64,000 nt of DNA, from the NCBI GenBank assembly GCA_027923505.1, contig BROI01000006.1, forward strand, positions 248,001-312,000. The letters are read 5' to 3'. Below are positions 41,820-51,792 of this stretch, in pieces (position 1 is the first letter of the stretch; every line of letters begins with the position of its first letter). Made by a program: the position numbers and the translations under genes. The notes below the pieces were generated by a model that saw only the letters and a list, made by a program, of their open reading frames with translations, searched no databases and had not been told where the DNA came from. This DNA comes from Mayamaea pseudoterrestris. Taxonomy: Eukaryota > Bacillariophyta > Bacillariophyceae > Sellaphorales > Sellaphoraceae.

Positions 41820-42833
41820 GTGTCTCAGGGGATGGCAATGTATTTGGTGACAACTTGTCACCATTCTCAGCCCGCAGATGCCATGACATTCAGACACACC
41901 TACAGCAGGCCCTTTAGGTGCCCAAATTACACCAGAATGGTGCCAACATCATTATTCAGGCTGCGCTACAAGATGGTAGGCTTGGCTGGTATCTCAGGGG
42001 ATGGCAATGTATTTGGTGACAACTTGACACCAGTCGTAGCCTGCAGATGCCATGACATTCAGACACACCTACAGCAGGTCGAGTAGGTGCCCAAATTACA
42101 ACAGAATGGTGCCAAAATTATTTTTGTGGCTGCACTACAAGATGGTAAGCTTGGCTGGTGTCTCAGGGGATGGCAATGTATTTGGTGACAACTTGTCGCC
42201 AGTCTCAGCCCGCAGATGCCATGACATTCAGACACACCTATAGCAGGCCCTGTAGGTGCCCAGATTACACCAGAATAGTGTCAACATCATTATTCAGACT
42301 GCGCTACAAGATGGTAGGCTTGGCTGGTGTCTCAGGGGATGGCAATGTATTTGGTGACAACTTGTCACCATTCTCAGCCCGCAGATGCCATGACATTTAG
42401 ACACACCTACAGCAGGCCCTTTAGGTGCCCAAATTACACCAGAATAGTGCCAACATCATTATTCAGGCTGCGCTACAAGATGGTAGGCTTGGCTGGTATC
42501 TCAGGGGATGGCAATGTATTTGGTGACAACTTGACACCAGTCGTAGCCTGCAGATGCCATGACATTCAGACACACCTACAGCAGGTCGAGTAGGTGCCCA
42601 AATTACAACAGAATGGTGCCAAAATTATTTTTGTGGCTGCACTACAAGATGGTAAGCTTGGCTGGTGTCTCAGGGGATGGCAATGTATTTGGTGACAACT
42701 TGTCGCCAGTCTCAGCCCGCAGATGCCATGACATTCAGACACACCTATAGCAGGCCCTGTAGGTGCCCAGATTACACCAGAATAGTGTCAACATCATTAT
42801 TCAGACTGCGCTACAAGATGGTAAGCTTGGCTG
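41820..42833. repeat. Higher-order duplication: three-monomer block repeated in tandem
   Basis: The block at about 41820-42326 recurs at about 42327-42833, offset 507 bp (three monomers). Private variants are shared: CTTGACACCAGTCGTAGCC at 42022 and 42529, and GCCAAAATTATTTTTGTGG at 42111 and 42618. This shows that whole multi-monomer blocks, not just single units, were copied. Confidence 0.85.
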
Positions 42834-43904
42834 GTGTCTCAGGGGATAGCAATGTATTTGGTGACAACTTGTCACCAGTCTCAGCCCGCAGATGCCATGA
42901 CGTACAGACACACCTACAGCAAGCCCTGTAGGTGCCCAAAATACACCAGAATGATGCTAGCATCATTATTCAGGCTGCGCTACAAAATGGTAGGCTTGGC
43001 TGGTGTCTCAGGGGATGGTAATGTATTTGGTGACAACTTGTCACCGGTTTCAGCCTGCAGATGCCATGACATTCAGACACACCTACAGCAGGTCCAGTAG
43101 GTGCCCAAATTACACCAGAATGGTGCCAACATCACTATTCAGGCTGCGCTACAAGATGGTAGGCTTGGCTGGTGTCTCAGGGGATGGCAATGTATTTGGT
43201 GACAACTTGTCACGAGTTTCAGCCTGCAGATGCCATGACATTCAGACACACCTACAGCAGGTCCAGTAGGTGCCCAAATTACACCAGAATGGTGCCAACA
43301 TCACTACATAGGCTGCGCTACAAGATGGTAGGCTTGCCTGGTTCCTCAGGGGATGGCAATGTATCTGGTGACAACTTGTCACCAGTCTCAGCCCGCAGAT
43401 GCCATGACATTCAAACACACCTACAGCAGGTCAGGTAGGTGCCCAAAATTCGCCAGAATGGTGCCAACATCATGATTTAGGCTGCGCTACAAGATGGTAG
43501 GCTTTGCTGGTGTCTCAGGGGATGGCAATGTATTTGGTGACAACTTGTCACCAGTCATAACCTGCAGATGCCATGACATTCAGACACGCCTACACCAGGC
43601 CCAGTAGGTGCCCAAATTACACCAGAATGGTGCCAACATCATTATTCAGGCTGCGCTACAAGATGGTAGGCTTGGCTGGTGTCTCAGGGGATGGCAATGT
43701 ATTTGGTGACAACTTGTCACCAGTCTCAGCCCGCAGATGCCATGACATTCAGACACACCCATAGCAGGCCCGGTAGGTGTTCAAAATACACCAGAATGGT
43801 GCCAACATCATTATTTAGGCTGCACTACAAGATGGTAAGCTTGGCTGGTGTCTCAGGGGATGGCAATGTATTTGGTGACAACTTGTCACTAGTCTCAGCC
43901 CACA

Positions 43905-44655
43905 GATGCCTTGACACTTAATTGCCCATATAACATGCCATGTATAAACCCAAATCACACCTGAATGGTGCCACTCTCATTATTTGGTATGCGCTGCAAA
44001 ATGGTATGCTTGACTGATGACCTAGTAGACTGCAATGTATTTGGTGATAACTTGTCACCAGTCTCAGCCCGCAGATGCAATGACATTCAAACACACCTAC
44101 AGCAAGCCCGGTAGGTGCCCAAATTACACCAGAATGGTGCCAACATCATTATTCAGGCTGCGTTACAAGATGGTATGCCTGGTTGGTGTCTCAGTAGACT
44201 GCAATGTGATTGGTGACAAGTTGTCACCAGTCTCAGCCCGCAGATGCCTTGACACTTAATTGCCCATATAACATGCCATGTATAAACCCAAATCACACCT
44301 GAATGGTGCCACTCTCATTATTTGGTATGCGCTGCAAAATGGTATGCTTGACTGATGACCTAGTAGACTGCAATGTGACTGGTGAGAACTACTCACCAGT
44401 CTCAGCCCGCAGATGCCATGCCTTTCAAATGCCCATACCTTGAGCCATGTGTATGCCCAAATGAAGCCAGCATGGTGCTAACATCCTTTCTTAGATGATG
44501 CGCTACCAGATATGTTGAGTGACTGGTGTCTTGGTAGACTGCAATGGGATTGTTGATAACTTGTCACCAGTCTCAGCCAGCAGCTGCCAGCCATTTAAAT
44601 GCCCATACATTGAGCCATGGCTATGCCCAAATCAAGCCAGACAGTTCTAGCCAAT
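43905..44655. repeat. Diverged right-edge monomers of the satellite, including a two-monomer duplication
   Basis: Copies here differ from the core: TAGTAGACTGCAATG replaces CAGGGGATGGCAATG, and the segment after the Cys-rich-looking CGCAGATGCC reads TTGACACTTAATTGCCC. Two near-identical stretches (43905-44038 and 44243-44375) lie 338 bp apart, that is two monomers. The left edge (34819-34915) shares the GGACTGC and GGTGATAAC variants, so both ends look like an older monomer type. Confidence 0.8.
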
Positions 44656-44744
44656 ACAGTTCCTGTCACCTGGATGTCTCATTACTGCCAGACACAAATT
44701 TATTTAGATCTTGAAAAAGTTAACGTTGTGCCTAGCAAGTTGTA

Positions 44745-45717
44745 TTAGTTACTTTCACCGCCAAATATGCCTTGAATACCATCAAAAATGGATCCACCAT
44801 CCGGAGCTTTGGCATATGTTTCAAGATCTTCCTCCGTTGGTTGCTTAAGAAACTTCTTGTCCTTTATAAACCAGCATCTTTCATTCGCATTGCTTGAGGA
44901 TTGTCGAGCAATGTGAAAGTTTTGCCGTCAGTGTTCATGATCAGTACTTGTCGGGAGAATGGTCCCGAAATCGCGCTCTATGATATGCAAGGAAATTGAA
45001 TGGTGTTAGAATTTGTAGCTGACAACTTATACATGCTAAAACGAATGTTTGCATACGCGCGGCATGTGTCCTGACCTGTCCATTCTCAAAGGTTCTTCGT
45101 TGAATTTCAAGTTCATTCTTTTCGAAATTATCCTTGGTTTGTCTGCGCAGCTTTTCAATCAAGGCGCTTCCTTCAGCCGATAGTTCTGAATCGTCCGGCC
45201 CAGTCAATTCCTTCTTTATCAGCGTCACAGGGTCAGCAAAGTACTTTCTCGCCTTGTCATTGTCATTCTCGTCGGTTCGAACGACCGTCTCTAGACATGC
45301 GCCAAGTGGACCTCGCTTCTTGCAGATCTGCGTAAACGATAAACGCAATGAGGAACTAGTGAGCAAATCTGTAGCTACTCAACAGACTGCATGTTCATGC
45401 CTTTTTAACCCTTGAAAAGTGCGTCGTACCATGACATTTTCTCCAGTGTAGAGTGTCGGAGCCTCGACTTCGACGCCAATCTCTGACGCTACCCCTGGTT
45501 GCGAAACGATTGCGGAAGCGGCGACGAGTCCAGACACTATAACATTTCGGAAGAATTGATGTCTGCTAAGCGCGCTGTTGCCATGATCGCTAGATCTGGT
45601 TGATGCTGAATGAACGTGAAGTGATGGACTATTTCGAGGAACGTATGTTGTCGTAGAGAAGCAGTGCGCAACTGGTAGTAACGCCAAAATCCAAGTTTTA
45701 AATGTCCGGCTAGTCAT
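44745..45717 (-). CDS. Probable thylakoid-lumen protein, three exons, apparent frameshift near its 3' end
   Basis: Exons inferred: 45717-45430, 45327-45076 and from 44977 (introns of 102 and 98 nt). The N-terminus has a signal peptide ending near AHCFSTT, then a transit-like Ser/Arg region, then a second hydrophobic segment (FFRNVIVSGLVAASAIVS) ending GVAS, the usual tripartite leader of a lumen protein. The mature part (TLYTGENVM, ICKKRGPLGACLETVVRTDE, LIKKELTGPDDSELS) is unrecognised. In exon 3 the frame reads LIMNTDGKTFTLL...MRMKDAGL and stops at 44866-44864 (217 residues), while a shifted frame continues IKDKKFLKQPTEEDLETYAK...FDGIQGIFGG to a stop at 44745. The good composition of both parts suggests loss of one base near 44866-44872, either real or a sequence error. 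The satellite ends about 90 bp beyond. Confidence 0.6.
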
Positions 45718-46120
45718 TTTGATCTTGATACTGCAACAGGTGGGTGGAACGGAGCTGTCGGGATCGATGAATGTGGTGTATTGAAGCAAGGACTTCATCA
45801 TGGTCATCATGGTCGAATCGCGGTCGGAAGATGTTCATGACGTCATTCACCGGTGCGACGCTCAAAGTACGTCACTCGTTCCGCGCTTTTTCAGGCGACA
45901 CCCATGCATGCGAGGGAACATGAAATGAGCCGATCCGCAAGCTGTTCGTCCTGCCTTACTCTCTCGATTGCCGATACGGTTATTAGCATATTCACAGCAC
46001 TCACGTTATTATTCGCGGCGAACACGAAGAGCCCTTTTTACTTGGCTTTTTTGGTGTAACTGCAAGACGTTTTAAGTGGCAGTTTGTCATCATCCGCTCA
46101 ACAACAGATTACTGTCGACA
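45718..46120. promoter_or_regulatory. Shared divergent promoter of two plastid-protein genes with CRE-like sites
   Basis: This 403-bp gap lies between the starts of the lumen-protein gene (minus) and the ferredoxin-thioredoxin reductase-like gene (plus). It contains a perfect palindrome TGACGTCA at 45838-45845 and a half-site TACGTCA at 45868-45874, 30 bp apart (about three helical turns). TGACGT-type sites bind bZIP factors and are described as CO2/cAMP-responsive elements in diatom carbonic anhydrase promoters. The regulatory role here is inferred. Confidence 0.45.
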
Positions 46121-46675
46121 ATGCCTTCAACGACCATGATTCCCTACTACAGACAATGTCTCCATTGGGCTCTTTCAATATTCTTATTCTCGATACATTT
46201 ACAACAAGTTGAATCGTTCCAAATCACAAAACTAAGCTCCCAAAGCTGCTTACGACGAAGCAGGATTATACCGGTTGTGTCTCGAGCAAGATATTTGCAC
46301 TTATTTGATGCCAAGGCAATCGCCGTAAACGCAGATACCTCTTTCAGTCATCAAGACAAGAATGGAAAGGATATAGCAATCGACTCGCTGGTGCGTGTAG
46401 CTGCTCCTGGTCTCAAGGCTTTCCAAGTCAACAAGAATGGATTTGGAAGCTACAATGATCAAAAGGTATTTGTTCCAAACAGCGAAACGCCCTATCTATT
46501 GATACCCGAAGGTCTTCGTGGGCGAGTTATACGAGTGTACGACGAAAACTTGATTGGTGCCAACTTTCCCATTCTTGTCAAATTTGTTCCTGGAGAGGAA
46601 TGCGCAGAGGATGGCTATGATGCGCCAGTGCCATTTACAATGCACTTTTTGCCTGAAGAAGTTGAATGTGTGTAG
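46121..46675 (+). CDS. Ferredoxin-thioredoxin reductase variable chain-like protein, plastid-targeted
   Basis: From the ATG at 46121 the product is 184 residues. Residues 5-35 form a signal peptide (ALSIFLFSIHLQQVES) followed by FQ, the Phe junction typical of diatom plastid leaders. The mature C-terminal 100 residues start with a VRV strand (SLVRVAAPGLKAFQV) and continue LRGRVIRVYDENLIGANFPI, LVKFVP and MHFLPEEVE. In the FTR variable (alpha) chain the same order is G-x-V-x-x-(Y/W)-x-x-x-x-I-(S/G)-AN-(L/F)-P-(V/I)-x-V-x-F, ending with a (A/M)-H-(F/L)-x-x-(D/E)-E strand. That SH3-like barrel subunit supports the [4Fe-4S] catalytic chain which passes electrons from ferredoxin to thioredoxins in light. 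Its middle insertion (NDQKVFVPNSETPYLLIPEG) is longer than I expect. Family call from remembered motifs. Confidence 0.6.
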   Translation: MPSTTMIPYYRQCLHWALSIFLFSIHLQQVESFQITKLSSQSCLRRSRIIPVVSRARYLHLFDAKAIAVNADTSFSHQDKNGKDIAIDSLVRVAAPGLKAFQVNKNGFGSYNDQKVFVPNSETPYLLIPEGLRGRVIRVYDENLIGANFPILVKFVPGEECAEDGYDAPVPFTMHFLPEEVECV

Positions 46676-46831
46676 CTTAATGTAATAAAACTTTCCTCTT
46701 ATATACCATAAAACTGTACTCTTAAATAGTATTGTCAGCGATAAAGGGCAAAGACTGTTGTGCGTGGCTTTCTGATATTCTGCTTGATTCTTCACTGTTA
46801 TCGCTTGCCACTGCAACTCACAACATCATCG

Positions 46832-47596
46832 CTACTGTTCCACCTTCTTCTCCGTAATTGTAACATACTCCTCCATGTACTTTTTGCGAGACGGGTGATC
46901 CTCCTGAGGACGGTTAAAAGGTGTCCAAATGGGTTGACCCTGGAAGAGGCGCATGGCGTGTATCATGCGATCCGTGTCGCATGTGAAGCGATGATAAATG
47001 CCTTCGGGTAGAGTCATGAGATCACCCTTCTTGACGTGAATGCGAATCCACTGGTCGTCAAGGTTGCGAACGTCAAAGTATCCGCTTCCATTGAGGATGA
47101 AGCGAATTTCTTCTGCGTCGTGGACTGAAAGCGATTGTATCGTCATGAGTCGTGATGGAGGAACAGGAATACCACCTTTCGCAAGTACAATGCGCATCTA
47201 ATACTTACTATGCTCCTCAAAAAAGCTCTTGATCTTGCTTTCAAACTCGGGTAAATGGTCAGGATGAATCGTAATAATATCCGCATAAGAGTACCCACGA
47301 TCATCGCGCAGCTGCTTCAGCTTTGGGTCGACCGCGTCCTGAGTATCCCAAGGAACAGCCTTGGTGGGGTACTCATGCTTGTCCATATCATCCATCTTCC
47401 AGTAGAAAATACCGAGCTTCTTCATTTCACTCGCCGCGACATAGACATTGGGTTCAAGTCGATTCTCTGCGCAGGGATCGTCGACTGAATCAGGCATGAG
47501 CCAAGCTTCTGGCCACTCTTCGTCTGGCGCTTGTTCAATGGTCATTTTCGGCTTCTTTGATTCAGGCGAGGCTGAGGCTACTACTTCGGCTGTCAT
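46832..47596 (-). CDS. ADI1: Acireductone dioxygenase (methionine salvage), two exons
   Basis: Exons 47596-47209 and 47124-46832 (intron 84 nt) give 226 residues. Acireductone dioxygenase converts the acireductone of the methionine salvage cycle to the 2-oxo acid precursor of methionine (Fe form). The spliced joint gives FFEEHIHDAEEIRFILNG, with the metal ligands His-x-His and Glu, and the last ligand is in GIYHRFTCD; the cupin body reads GSGYFDVRNLDDQWIRIHVK. The intron splits the Ile codon between the two ligand histidines. The N-terminal WYFAVRERD-type extension open to 47770 is not part of the family; the ATG at 47596 or 47545 (MTIEQAPDEEW, then WLM) is more likely. The enzyme is usually cytosolic. 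It is downstream of the S9C peptidase gene on the same strand. Confidence 0.93.
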
Positions 47597-47788
47597 TGCT
47601 TTCAAGTTTGGGAGCCCAAGTTGCTCTTGTAAAGTAAACTGCCAGCTCGTTCGTTTGGCGCTTCGTGCCTTTGTGGCATCCAAATTGAGGTTCGCGACAA
47701 TACCGCTGCGATTTCGTCTATGGTCTCGTTCTCTAACAGCAAAATACCAACCTAATATAAAAACAAACAAGTTGACATCAACTGCTTT

Positions 47789-50301
47789 CTATTTAAGATA
47801 CTGATCAAACCATTGCTTGATGTTTATCCAGTGATCCGCTTCAGAGACAACTCCGCCAATGGCGTGATCGTCATCGTCATATGTCAGGAGCTTTGTAGGA
47901 ACACCTTTAGAGCGTAGGGAGTGATACCATTCCATGCCTTGGGAAGGAGGCACGCGCAAGTCGCTCAAGCCAAGCGCAATCAGAGTGGGAGTCTTGACTG
48001 CTCCCACGTGCTTCACTGGACTACAATCATACATGGCAACCAGCTCTTCCTTCGTTGGTGGGCGGTATTCGTTCCAGTGGTAGGGTGTACCGAGTGTTTC
48101 GTAGTAACACCAATCCGGTATATCAGTGGAAGTTACCATGCTTTGAATAAAGTTGATACATGTGAGTGAATATAGATGTTGCGCCAGGTACAATATACTA
48201 AGGCAAGAACAACTAACCTGGCAATGTTCACGACAGGATTTCTCATGGCCGCCGCCTTGAAATAGTCCGGGTACTGAGATGTGGCATGCGCGGTAAGGAA
48301 ACCGCCGTGACTTCCACCGCAAATGCCGATGCGCTCAGTGTCGACAATGCCGGATTCTTTCAGTTGATCCGTTGCCGCAATTATATCCTTCAAATCCATA
48401 TCGCCACATCGCGAGGGCAGAGCTTCAACTGATGCCTGACCAAATCCGACAGAGCCCCGATAGTTCACAAGCAATAAAGCGTAGCCACCATATTCGCAGA
48501 GAAATGCGTTGGATGGCAAGTAAGCTGTCGACGATGCGCTGTGTGGACCGCCATGGGGAACCACAATGACGGGTGGATTTGGAAACTGATTTTTGTTCGG
48601 CATTAGCAATATACTTTGAACAGTAAGTTCTTGGTCAGTTCCAGGAAACACAGGAACATCCTCGAGCTTATGGACATCAAGAGTAAATCCCAGGTTGGGC
48701 AGTTTGTTGACAACCGAGAATCGAGAGGCGCTGCACGGAAGTACTTGAGGAAGCACAACTGCATGCGAGGCATCGATCGCTGACTCGGAGCGCAAGCTCG
48801 ACTCAGGTACTCGGAAAAGGCAGTGAGGGCTATTTGACGCTGTAGACGCTATAAACGCCGATCCATCTGAAGCAATCGCGAGCAACGTGTTGCTGTCGAG
48901 TTCAGATCCCGCGTTTACAAGTATGATGCTCTTATCAGCTATTGATATTCGAACCAATTTTTGACATGATCCCCATTGCGTCGTCGCCAATAGCAAAAAC
49001 GGAGATAGGAAACAAGTTTCTGGTAGTTCGACTGTAAATAGCCCAGGGAATGGCAACCCGGCAACTGTATCACCAGCGTCACTATCCGGTTTCCAAACCT
49101 GCGGAACGACTGAGTAGCAGCCTTCAATGATTGGCTCCCCATTCTTCCATATCATGGCATCCAGACCAAAGCAACCAAGGTGGGAGTCAAAGGGTCGTCG
49201 TGCCGACAGAAAGATGAGCGTATGCAACCCGTCGTCGTGAGTCGGAGAGAACCGTGGAGATCGAGCTACTCGAACGTCCGGCGATAGTACTTGATATGGT
49301 TCGTCAGTACAAGTTTGGTCGTCTACAGATTTTTGATAATTGGAACCAGATAGTCGCTGCAGGAGCCGACCCACGCGCGACCGACATAGTTGGCTCGGCC
49401 GCTGCATACAGTACGTCAGACCAAGACGCCGTGGCATTTGCTGACCTCCTCCGGCATCCCAAGCAACGTAGACAACAGAGTCTCCATCCGGCGACCAAAT
49501 AGCTTGTCCTAGTGTATAGTCACCAAGAGTCGTGCTTCGATCGCCGTCCGTAGGTACGTTTTCAATTCGTCCAATCTGCCTTGTGACAGTGTGAACGACA
49601 AAGAGATCCAAGAGTGCGGATTGCTTGCTATACTTTTCGCCCCAGCTTTCAGTCTTGCCAAGTCCAATGGTATTTTCTCCTCCACGAACTGTATCAGCGG
49701 ATTGCTTATTTTCATCGTTTGTTTCTTCCTCTGGGTCAGCAAAGAATGAGCAAGTCTTTGGTGCAACGCGTTCCGCCGCGTATACAATCGCCGTCTCGCT
49801 CGGGTTCCACACGGATCTTCCAAAGCCGCCGGCGGTGTCTGCAATAACATTGCCATGCAGTTTCTTGGGAAGTAATATACGCTGCTCCAAAAACTGTCCG
49901 CCGCAGGTCCAAATTTCTAAGTGTTGTAGCTGCGGATCAGAGTCATGTGTCACAAATACGGCGACCTTGTCTCCGGAGGGAGATGGCACTCGAATCTTGA
50001 TGCGATCGTTTAGTTCCGTTGGGGGCAAGAAATGCTCCGCATTATTTGGAAGCGAATACAGATACTTGCGGCGCTTGTTGCTGTCAATGTCTCGAACGGA
50101 TCGAACGAATGATAACGTTTGCGTCAAGGGAGAAAAATGTGCCTGCGAGATTTCAACGGCGGCCGAAACATAGTCATTGTAGGCGCTAGCGTCTGTAGCG
50201 GCAGTCGAACTCATGCTTAGTGAACTTCTTGTGCTTTGACTGATGATTGTTGTATGCACTAAGAGAGCAACTGCGATTGCTGGGAGAAACGCCATTGGCA
50301 A
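47789..50301 (-). CDS. Acylaminoacyl-peptidase (prolyl oligopeptidase family S9C), two exons
   Basis: Exons 50301-48218 and 48140-47789 (intron 77 nt) give 811 residues. The first part is a WD-like beta-propeller (for example QAIWSPDGDSVVYVAWD), and the rest is an alpha/beta hydrolase. Catalytic Ser is in ICGGSHGGFLTAH (about residue 664), Asp in LIALGLSDLRVPP and His in DDHAI. The oxyanion-side motif is VVPHGGPHS. Splicing restores NPVVNIASMVTSTDIPDW, diagnostic of acylaminoacyl-peptidase, which removes N-acyl amino acids from blocked peptides. The N-terminal 25 residues are hydrophobic (FLPAIAVALLVHTTII), a possible signal peptide; an internal ATG (MSSTAATDA) would give the usual cytosolic enzyme. 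The gene is head to head with cyclophilin A (293 bp). Confidence 0.92.
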
Positions 50302-50375
50302 CGCGAGTGAAACGGCGCGCGCCGATCACCATGGTCGCGCGCCAAAATCGTGTCGGTCCGCGACTGAAAGAAGGC

Positions 50376-50383
50376 TGACGTCA
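50376..50383. promoter_or_regulatory. TGACGTCA palindrome between the peptidase and cyclophilin genes
   Basis: A perfect bZIP-type CRE octamer lies within the 293-bp divergent promoter. Just before it, 50313-50342 has GC-rich inverted arms, GGCGCGCG and CGCGCGCC, around a short AT-richer centre. Function is inferred only from motif identity and position. Confidence 0.4.
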
Positions 50384-50594
50384 TTTCGAAACCGTGGCGC
50401 GAACGAAAAAGATCGCAAGCGAAGATCCAAATCCGATGGATCACAAGCGATCCGCCAAACGGTCACAACCAACCGAAGATTGCTCTTTCTAATTGATCAA
50501 CTTGTTTTATCGCTTTCATGTAAGTTATTGATCGATGTTCGGTGACTTGTTTGTATCATAGCTCTGGGAATTGAGCCGCTGATGCTCGTAAAAG

Positions 50595-51352
50595 ATGCCG
50601 TAAATTCGCTTCATTTAAGGTTGGATTCTTCAACACCCGACTTACACGATCTTGCACCTTACCAGGTCCAACCCCAAGGTCTTTTTCGATATGTCTATTG
50701 GCGGCAAGCCTTCTGGACGCATTATCATGGAGCTCCGTGCCGATGTTGGTAAGTTTGTCGTGGTTTTACTGGGAGTTAAATCGTTGCTGGAATTTCACCG
50801 CCCTCGTTGCTCTCGCCAAGGTTTACTCTAACAATTCATTTTTCTCACGCTGTTGTTGCGCAGTCCCCAAGACGGCTGAGAACTTTCGTGCTCTCTGCAC
50901 TGGAGAAAAGGGCTTTGGCTACAAGGGATCCAGCTTTCATCGCGTGATTCCAGGTTTCATGTGCCAGGTACGACACTCATTCGGCTTATTTGCAGTCTTA
51001 GGCTAGAAGGCATGCTCAAACTGTCCGATTCCCATTATTTATGCAGGGAGGAGATTTCACCAATCATAACGGTACCGGAGGCAAAAGTATTTACGGAAGC
51101 AAGTTTGAGGACGAGAACTTTAAGCTCAAGCACACTGGTCCTGGAATCCTTTCCATGGCCAATGCCGGACCAGGCACCAATGGCTCGCAGTTTTTCCTCT
51201 GCACGGCGGAAACCTCGTGGTTGGATGGCAAGCACGTTGTCTTTGGATCCGTGACGGAAGGCTTGGACGTTGTCAAGGCGATTGAAGGAGTTGGCTCTGG
51301 ATCGGGCGCCACACGCTCCAAGGTTGTCATTGAAGACTGCGGTCAACTTTAA
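50595..51352 (+). CDS. Cyclophilin A-type peptidyl-prolyl isomerase, four exons with a 5-nt first coding exon
   Basis: Exons inferred: 50595-50599, 50666-50748, 50864-50967 and 51047-51352, giving 165 residues, exactly the length of human cyclophilin A. The product starts [20 protein letters not shown]; the catalytic Arg lies in [16 protein letters not shown] and the cyclosporin-contacting Trp in [11 protein letters not shown]. The end is IEDCGQL, as in animals. Starting instead at the ATG at 50691 would remove the first beta-strand (PKVFFD), and the frame upstream of 50666 has no ATG before a stop at 50616. ATGCC/GTAAAT spliced 66 nt away to CTTACCAG/GTCC cures this. It is a cytosolic/nuclear protein-folding enzyme. 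Introns: 66, 115 and 79 nt. Confidence 0.9.
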
Positions 51353-51792
51353 GGGTTGATGCTGAAGAACAGTTAGTAATGCTCTAGTTTAAACGAAGAC
51401 TACTTTTAGCGGAAACGGTTAAGTAGCATTAAGGTAGTTCATGTCTCATAACTGCTTGTAGGTGACGGTTTGTAAAAGTTGGACTAATGGCCAAGTGCAA
51501 ACTAATTCTCCACTGGGTCACATGGAATGGTAGAGCAATCAAGACATTCACAACAACTCAATCTGACCAAACTCATTGCAATTGTCAGGTGCATAGGTAA
51601 GTAAGCTGCTTGCTTGTGGCACAACGAGGAAACCCATCGGGCATTACCGATAAGACGTCGATGACGTACGCAAATCAATCGTCGTGACCATGGCGCATGT
51701 GTCACGCATCACGCAAACATCGGCTGCATGCACCACCTCCCACAAACCAATCAGCTCCTGCAAACATACGGTGTGATCGCACTTGCTTGCTA
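51353..51792. other. Intergenic, about 440 bp, no gene recognised
   Basis: The 3' flank of cyclophilin and promoter of the plastid kinase-like gene. A GATGACGTACG string at 51659-51669 is a further TGACGT-type site; nothing else is identified. Confidence 0.45.

Larger units (their letters stand above)
34819..44655. repeat. 169-bp satellite array, about 58 tandem monomers
   Basis: Anchor strings such as GGTGACAACTTGTCACCAG and GCTGCGCTACAAGATGGTA recur every 169 bp with little length variation. Each monomer holds (i) a 19-bp perfect inverted repeat, TGGTGACAA-C-TTGTCACCA, e.g. 36225-36243, and (ii) a weaker one, CACCTACAG-(6)-CTGTAGGTG. Core copies differ mostly by point changes; edge copies on both sides are more diverged. 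Because 169 is not a multiple of 3, each frame is closed once per three monomers, producing staggered 88-codon open frames that I treat as by-products, not genes. The monomer is near a nucleosome repeat length, as in many centromeric or heterochromatic satellites; that role is only a possibility. No transposase or terminal repeats are seen. Confidence 0.97.

Noticed and set aside
34819-44260. Dozens of 88-codon open frames as a repeated gene family
   Set aside because: They follow from a 169-bp unit read in three frames, overlap each other and resemble no protein family.
34507-44745. Transposon or virus-like origin of the satellite
   Set aside because: No transposase, reverse transcriptase, terminal repeats or target-site duplication is visible at either edge.
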